9,458 bases of DNA from a bacterium (GTDB taxonomy: Bacteria; Bdellovibrionota; FAC87; UBA2466): contig JALHPX010000083.1 of NCBI GenBank assembly GCA_022842225.1, positions 1 through 9,458 on the forward strand, written 5' to 3'. Below the pieces are notes generated by a model, which saw nothing but the letters and a program-made list of their open reading frames with translations, was not told where the DNA came from and made no database searches. Positions 5,710 to 9,458 of the stretch are shown here, piece after piece. Position numbers and translations under genes: made by a program. Within the stretch, counting starts at the first letter, position 1, and each line of letters starts with the position of its first letter.

Positions 5710-6821
5710 TCATCGGAGTTCCAAAGGAAATTAAGAATCGTGAAAATCGCGTAGGCATGGTTCCCAGCGGAGTCAGAGCCTTTAAATCCGCAGGCCACGA
5801 AGTGCTCGTGCAAAAAGGCGCGGGTCTCGGCAGCGGAATTCCCGATGCTGCTTTTGAAGCAGCGGGCGCCAAGATGGTCGCAACCGATTCCGACGCCTGG
5901 TCGGCCGAGATGGTAATCAAGGTAAAGGAACCCCTCGCTTCCGAATTCCGCCACATGCGCCGCGGACAGATTCTCTATACGTACCTCCACTTAGCAGCTG
6001 AGAAAAAACTTACTGAAGAATTGATGGAAAAGGGCGTCACTGGAATTGCTTACGAAACAATCCAAGAAAAAGACGGCTCGCTTCCTCTGCTTCGCCCAAT
6101 GAGCGAAGTTGCTGGACGGATGTCGGCACAAGTCGGCGCGTTTTACCTGCAAAGCAGCTGGTCCGAAACCAAAACCGGCCGTGGCATTTTATTAGGCGGC
6201 GTTCCTGGAGTAATCCCGGGTCGTGTCGTGGTCATTGGCGGCGGCGTCGCCGGCTCGAATGCTGCCCGCGTTGCGGCCGGTATGGGCGCAATCGTTACGA
6301 TTTTAGATCTGGATACGCACCGGTTAGAGTACTTGGAAGATGTGATCGACGGACGAGTCATCACCTTGATGTCGAATCACGACAACATCGCCGAGAGTGT
6401 TTCCAAAGCGGATCTCGTGGTTGGCTCTGTGTTGGTTCCCGGAGCGAAAGCGCCAAAGCTAGTCACGCGCGAAATGATCCGTCACATGAATCCCGGTAGC
6501 GTGGTCGTGGATATCGCAGTCGACCAAGGCGGCTGCGTCGAGACCTGCAAACCGACTTCGCACGAAGAGCCTGTTTTCATCGAAGAGAACGTGGTGCATT
6601 ACTGCGTTACCAACATGCCCGGTGCAGTGGCCCGCACCTCTACCTTTGCTCTGACCAACATGACGTTGCGCTACGCTTTGATGATTGCTGGACAAGGCCC
6701 AGAGCGGGCAGCGGCTCAAAATGAGCCTATCCGCAAAGGCTTCAATACCTATCAAGGTAAGTTGGTATATGAAGGTGTCGCATCGGCTCACGGATTGCCG
6801 TACACACCTCTCGCGTTTTAA
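5706..6821 (+). CDS. ald: Alanine dehydrogenase
   Basis: This enzyme catalyses the NAD-dependent, reversible deamination of L-alanine to pyruvate and ammonia in the cytosol. The 371-aa length is that of the family. The N-terminus MIIGVPKEIKNRENRVGMVP is diagnostic and fixes the start at the GTG at 5706, which has AGGAG seven bases upstream; the frame stays open further upstream, but that would add residues foreign to the family. Visible active-site residues are Arg15, Lys74 (KVKEP) and His95 (YLHLA), equivalent to Arg15, Lys75 and His96 of the Mycobacterium tuberculosis enzyme. The Rossmann motif GGGVAG is at 178-183, with Asp201 in position to bind the NAD ribose. VDIAVDQGG (268-276) carries the catalytic aspartate, and MPGAVARTST follows as expected. 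The gene overlaps the upstream 80-aa gene by 4 nt and the glycosyltransferase starts 9 nt after it. All key residues are intact. Confidence 0.97.
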   Translation: MIIGVPKEIKNRENRVGMVPSGVRAFKSAGHEVLVQKGAGLGSGIPDAAFEAAGAKMVATDSDAWSAEMVIKVKEPLASEFRHMRRGQILYTYLHLAAEKKLTEELMEKGVTGIAYETIQEKDGSLPLLRPMSEVAGRMSAQVGAFYLQSSWSETKTGRGILLGGVPGVIPGRVVVIGGGVAGSNAARVAAGMGAIVTILDLDTHRLEYLEDVIDGRVITLMSNHDNIAESVSKADLVVGSVLVPGAKAPKLVTREMIRHMNPGSVVVDIAVDQGGCVETCKPTSHEEPVFIEENVVHYCVTNMPGAVARTSTFALTNMTLRYALMIAGQGPERAAAQNEPIRKGFNTYQGKLVYEGVASAHGLPYTPLAF

Positions 6822-6830
6822 GGAAGTCTT

Positions 6831-7574
6831 TTGGAACGGAATCGCAAACCAATCAGTAAGCCCCTCGTTATCGTCCCGACGTATAACGAGGTGGAAAACA
6901 TCGGCCTCTTATTAGAGGCGATCGCACGGGAGGCGCCCGACTTTAACGTGTTGGTAGTCGACGATAACTCTCCCGACGGTACCGCCGGGGTGGTGAAATC
7001 CAAACAGCTCGCCGATTCGCGCATTCATCTTTTGAGCCGCCAAAAGAAAGACGGTTTAGCCGCCGCTTACGGCGCCGGTTTCCAATGGGGAATCGACAAT
7101 GGCTTTGACATGCTCGTAGAGATGGACGCGGATTTCTCGCACGAGCCACGCATGCTGCCGATTTATCACGCTGCCATTGCCGATGCCGATGTCGTGGTGG
7201 GATCACGCTACGTACCGGGCGGACGCATTGTGGGTTGGAACTGGGTCCGACAATTCATTAGCCGCGGCGGCAATATTTACGCGCGCGCCGTACTGGGGCT
7301 GCCGTATTTAGAATTAACCGGCGGCTTTAACGCTTGGAGAACAGAAGCCTTGCAAGCCATTGACGGCATGCACCTGCGCTCCAAGGGATACGCGTTTCAA
7401 GTGGAATTAAAGTACCGCGCCCATCGCAAGGGTTATCGCATCGTGGAAGTGCCCATCACTTTCGAGAACCGCCGTTTCGGAAAATCCAAAATGTCGGGAA
7501 ATATCGTTTGGGAAGCGGCGCTCAGAGTTTTACAGATGCGCCAGCCTCGCTTACTCTCTCCTTGCCGCAGTTAA
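6831..7574 (+). CDS. Polyprenol-phosphate mannosyltransferase, DPM1-like GT2 glycosyltransferase
   Basis: The 247-aa protein is a single GT2 (GT-A fold) domain that probably transfers mannose (or another hexose) from a nucleotide sugar to polyprenyl phosphate at the cytoplasmic face of the inner membrane. Motifs in order: IVPTYNEVENI (residues 14-24), VVDDNSPDGT (42-51), the metal-binding MDADFSHEP with its DAD at 99-101, VGSRYVPGG (123-131), TGGFNAWR (163-170) and the family's FENRRFGKSKMS near the end (211-222). It lacks the C-terminal membrane helices of ArnC/GtrB-type enzymes and so matches the soluble DPM1 class. The start is TTG, supported by AAGGAAG at 6820-6826. It lies 9 nt after ald and 24 nt before ligA, and its last bases form one arm of a hairpin with the ligA leader. 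The sugar donor cannot be told from sequence. Confidence 0.92.
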   Translation: MERNRKPISKPLVIVPTYNEVENIGLLLEAIAREAPDFNVLVVDDNSPDGTAGVVKSKQLADSRIHLLSRQKKDGLAAAYGAGFQWGIDNGFDMLVEMDADFSHEPRMLPIYHAAIADADVVVGSRYVPGGRIVGWNWVRQFISRGGNIYARAVLGLPYLELTGGFNAWRTEALQAIDGMHLRSKGYAFQVELKYRAHRKGYRIVEVPITFENRRFGKSKMSGNIVWEAALRVLQMRQPRLLSPCRS

Positions 7575-7597
7575 ATCAGCGATTGCTTGCGGCAATC
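7562..7597 (+). promoter_or_regulatory. Two mutually exclusive hairpins at the glycosyltransferase-ligA junction
   Basis: TTGCCGCA (7562-7569) is perfectly complementary to TGCGGCAA (7588-7595), with an 18-nt loop that contains the glycosyltransferase stop codon. GATTGC (7581-7586) is perfectly complementary to GCAATC (7592-7597) with a 5-nt loop. The two stems share the same 3' arm, so only one can form at a time. Both sit where the ligA Shine-Dalgarno site should be, and none is visible there. No T-run follows, so this is not an intrinsic terminator. A translational coupling switch is the natural reading, by inference. Confidence 0.5.
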
Positions 7598-7598
7598 T

Positions 7599-9458
7599 AT
7601 GGCGAGCGATACCAAAAAACGCATTGAGCAGCTTATCGAAGAACTCTGGATGCACAACTACCAGTACTACGTACTGGATCGCCCAACGATTTCGGACGAG
7701 CAATACGACAAGCTCTTTAAAGAACTCACCGCCTTAGAGCAAAAGTACCCACAGTTTTTATCACCGCACTCTCCCACTCAAAAAGTGGGCGGCATGGCGT
7801 TGAAAAAATTCGCCAAGCACAAACACCGCGAGCCCATGCTTGGCCTGCAGAATTGCTACAACGAAGAGGAATTTGCCGAGTTTTTCCGACGGTGGAAAGA
7901 AGGCGCGCGCGGCGAAGTAAATATGGTGGCAGAGCCAAAGTTTGATGGCCTTGCCGTAGAATTGGTTTACGAAAAGGGTTTGCTCACAGTCGCCGCCACT
8001 CGTGGCGATGGCGTGGTGGGAGAGGATGTTACGCTCAATGTGCGCACCATACGTTCAGTCCCTTTGCAATTGCGTGGCAAAGCACCGGCACTTTTGGAAA
8101 TCCGCGCTGAGATTTTGTTATTGAAAGAAGATTTCCATCAACTCAATCAGCAGCGCATCGCAGAGGGGGAACCTCCCTTTGCCAACCCCCGCAACGCGGC
8201 TGCCGGCAGCATTCGCCAGCTAGACCCGCGCATCACCTCGCAACGCAAATTGGATTTGTTCTGTCATGGTGCTGGCACCATTGAAGGCATGGCGATTGAA
8301 TCTCACTGGGAACTCCTGGGGCTTTTGCGCGATTGGGGACTCAAGACCAACCCGCTTTCTCGTCTATTAAAGAGCGAGGCAGAAGTCGCGATGTTTTACC
8401 AGAACATGGAACGCGACCGGAATAATCTGCCGTATGAAATCGACGGCATCGTGATCAAAGTCGATTCCTTTGCACTGCAGCGCGAATTAGGCTTTGTCGC
8501 GCGCTCCCCGCGTTGGGCCACTGCTTACAAATTCGCGGCAATGGAAGGCAACACCATTTTGCGCGATGTGATTTTCCAGGTGGGACGCACGGGCGTGATT
8601 ACTCCCGTGGCTGTGTTGGATCCCGTTGCGATTGGCGGCGTGGAAGTGAAGCGCGCCGGCCTGCACAACCAAGATCAAGTCGAAGCCTTGGACCTGAAAA
8701 TTGGCGACACGGTCGTTGTGAAGCGGGCAGGAGATGTGATTCCCGACGTGCAAAGTGTGGTGACGGAGAAACGCACCGGCAAAGAAAAGCCCGTGGAGTT
8801 TCCCACCAAGTGCCCGTCCTGCGGCAAGAAGGTCGTCCGACCCGAGGGCGAGTCTGCGCATCGCTGCATTAACATCGCGTGCCCGGCGCAAATCGCGGAA
8901 CGCTTAAAGCATTTTGCCTCCAAGCGCGCCATGAATATTGAAGGCTTGGGCGATAAGTGGATTGAGCTCTTTATGGAGCAAAAACTCATTCACCATTTTT
9001 CAGACATCTACGATCTCGATGTGCCAACACTTTTAAAGGTAGAGCGCCAAGGCCAGCGCTCCGCCGAAAAAATGGTCGAGGCCATCTCACGCAGCAAAGA
9101 GACCACGCTGGAGCGTTTCATCTATTCGATGGGAATCCGTTTTGTCGGCGAGCGCACCGCCGAATTATTGGCCGTGCATTTTGGCGACCTGGATAAATTC
9201 CTCAGTGCTAGTGAGGAAGAGTTACTAAACGTCGAAGAAGTCGGCGAGCGCATTGCGGTGAGCATCCACGAGTTCACACAAAACAAAGCCAACACCGACG
9301 AGATCAAACGCTTACTAAAAAAGGGCGTCCGCCCGACACCACCAGCAGTGAGCGGCGGCAGCCAAAAACTAAAGGGCACCACATTCGTCATCACGGGAAC
9401 TCTCCCCACCCTCTCGCGCGAAGATGCAGAAGATCTCATTCGCAGCAACGGCGGCAAA
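7599..9458 (+). CDS. ligA: NAD-dependent DNA ligase, C-terminus cut by window edge
   Basis: The enzyme seals nicks in duplex DNA using NAD and is essential in replication and repair. The frame runs unbroken from ATG 7599 to the window end: 620 residues, about 50 short of the usual length near 670. The N-terminal Ia domain shows YQYYVLDRPTISDEQYDKLF (about residues 22-41). The AMP-accepting lysine is Lys114 in EPKFDG, and EIDGIVIK (280-287) supplies the second nucleotidyltransferase lysine. The OB fold follows. Four cysteines (405, 408, 423, 428) form the zinc finger, then the helix-hairpin-helix region, and the BRCT domain begins at about residue 590 (KLKGTTFVITGTLP) and is truncated. The ATG lacks a Shine-Dalgarno site and follows a hairpin; an in-frame TTG at 7587 also lacks one. 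The gene follows the glycosyltransferase by 24 nt, probably in the same transcript. No key residue is missing. Confidence 0.97.
   Translation, partial: MASDTKKRIEQLIEELWMHNYQYYVLDRPTISDEQYDKLFKELTALEQKYPQFLSPHSPTQKVGGMALKKFAKHKHREPMLGLQNCYNEEEFAEFFRRWKEGARGEVNMVAEPKFDGLAVELVYEKGLLTVAATRGDGVVGEDVTLNVRTIRSVPLQLRGKAPALLEIRAEILLLKEDFHQLNQQRIAEGEPPFANPRNAAAGSIRQLDPRITSQRKLDLFCHGAGTIEGMAIESHWELLGLLRDWGLKTNPLSRLLKSEAEVAMFYQNMERDRNNLPYEIDGIVIKVDSFALQRELGFVARSPRWATAYKFAAMEGNTILRDVIFQVGRTGVITPVAVLDPVAIGGVEVKRAGLHNQDQVEALDLKIGDTVVVKRAGDVIPDVQSVVTEKRTGKEKPVEFPTKCPSCGKKVVRPEGESAHRCINIACPAQIAERLKHFASKRAMNIEGLGDKWIELFMEQKLIHHFSDIYDLDVPTLLKVERQGQRSAEKMVEAISRSKETTLERFIYSMGIRFVGERTAELLAVHFGDLDKFLSASEEELLNVEEVGERIAVSIHEFTQNKANTDEIKRLLKKGVRPTPPAVSGGSQKLKGTTFVITGTLPTLSREDAEDLIRSNGGK

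Noticed and set aside
5417..5956. A 179-codon open frame on the minus strand across the 80-aa gene and the start of ald.
   Set aside because: It lies antisense to a clearly conserved enzyme and its translation is low-complexity with no recognisable motif; it is a shadow frame.
7587..7598. An in-frame TTG could start ligA four codons earlier.
   Set aside because: It has no Shine-Dalgarno site, and ATG 7599 gives the usual N-terminal length for the family.
7661..7677. A 7+3+7 inverted repeat (CCAGTAC / GTACTGG) within ligA.
   Set aside because: It encodes the conserved YQYYVLD segment of the ligase Ia domain; the repeated TAC and CAG/CTG codons explain it.
8487..9457. Minus-strand open frames of 104-134 codons inside ligA.
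   Set aside because: The plus strand encodes an unbroken DNA ligase with all motifs, so these are antisense shadows.

Overview
This 9.46 kb window comes from a bacterial chromosome, almost certainly Gram-negative. It carries an NAD-dependent DNA ligase (a bacterial-type enzyme), a lipoprotein with TPR repeats of the CpoB/YbgF kind, and an exported LysM protein. The style of the LysM/TPR pair and the loose lipobox suggest a delta-proteobacterium or a member of the Bdellovibrionota. That placement is inference; no rRNA or other phylogenetic marker is present. I see no tRNA, rRNA, CRISPR array, insertion sequence or phage integrase.

Layout. (1) Positions 1-1615 on the minus strand form a two-gene cell-envelope operon. 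A TPR lipoprotein is followed, with a 4-nt ATGA overlap, by an exported LysM protein whose 3' end lies off the left edge. (2) Positions 1616-1881 are a divergent intergenic region with a candidate minus-strand -10 box, a perfect 6+1+6 dyad beside it, and a longer-spaced inverted repeat. (3) Positions 1882-3879 on the plus strand hold a two-gene unit of unknown function. The first is a 358-aa protein that starts directly with a LysM domain, has no signal peptide and ends in a glycine-rich hydrophobic hairpin. The second is a 292-aa multi-pass membrane protein. A perfect 16-bp palindrome sits immediately before the second start codon. (4) Positions 4031-5383 encode a TldD/PmbA-family protein that lacks the zinc-binding HExxxH motif. 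(5) Positions 5467-9458 form a compact gene series: an 80-aa protein of unknown function, alanine dehydrogenase (4-nt overlap), a DPM1-like polyprenol-phosphate mannosyltransferase (9-nt gap) and ligA (24-nt gap, cut by the right edge).

How the genes work together. The minus-strand pair probably works in peptidoglycan binding or envelope maintenance. The alanine dehydrogenase to ligA series is housekeeping, and its members look co-transcribed rather than functionally linked. The most interesting part is the LysM/membrane-protein pair. Its architecture (cytosolic-looking LysM protein, membrane-active-looking C-terminus, adjacent multi-pass protein) resembles an effector-immunity arrangement, but this is a hypothesis from architecture alone. 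A second theme is translation initiation. The GTG- and TTG-start genes all have strong Shine-Dalgarno sequences. Three ATG-start genes (3001, 5467, 7599) have poor ones, and two of these have hairpins exactly where the ribosome should bind.
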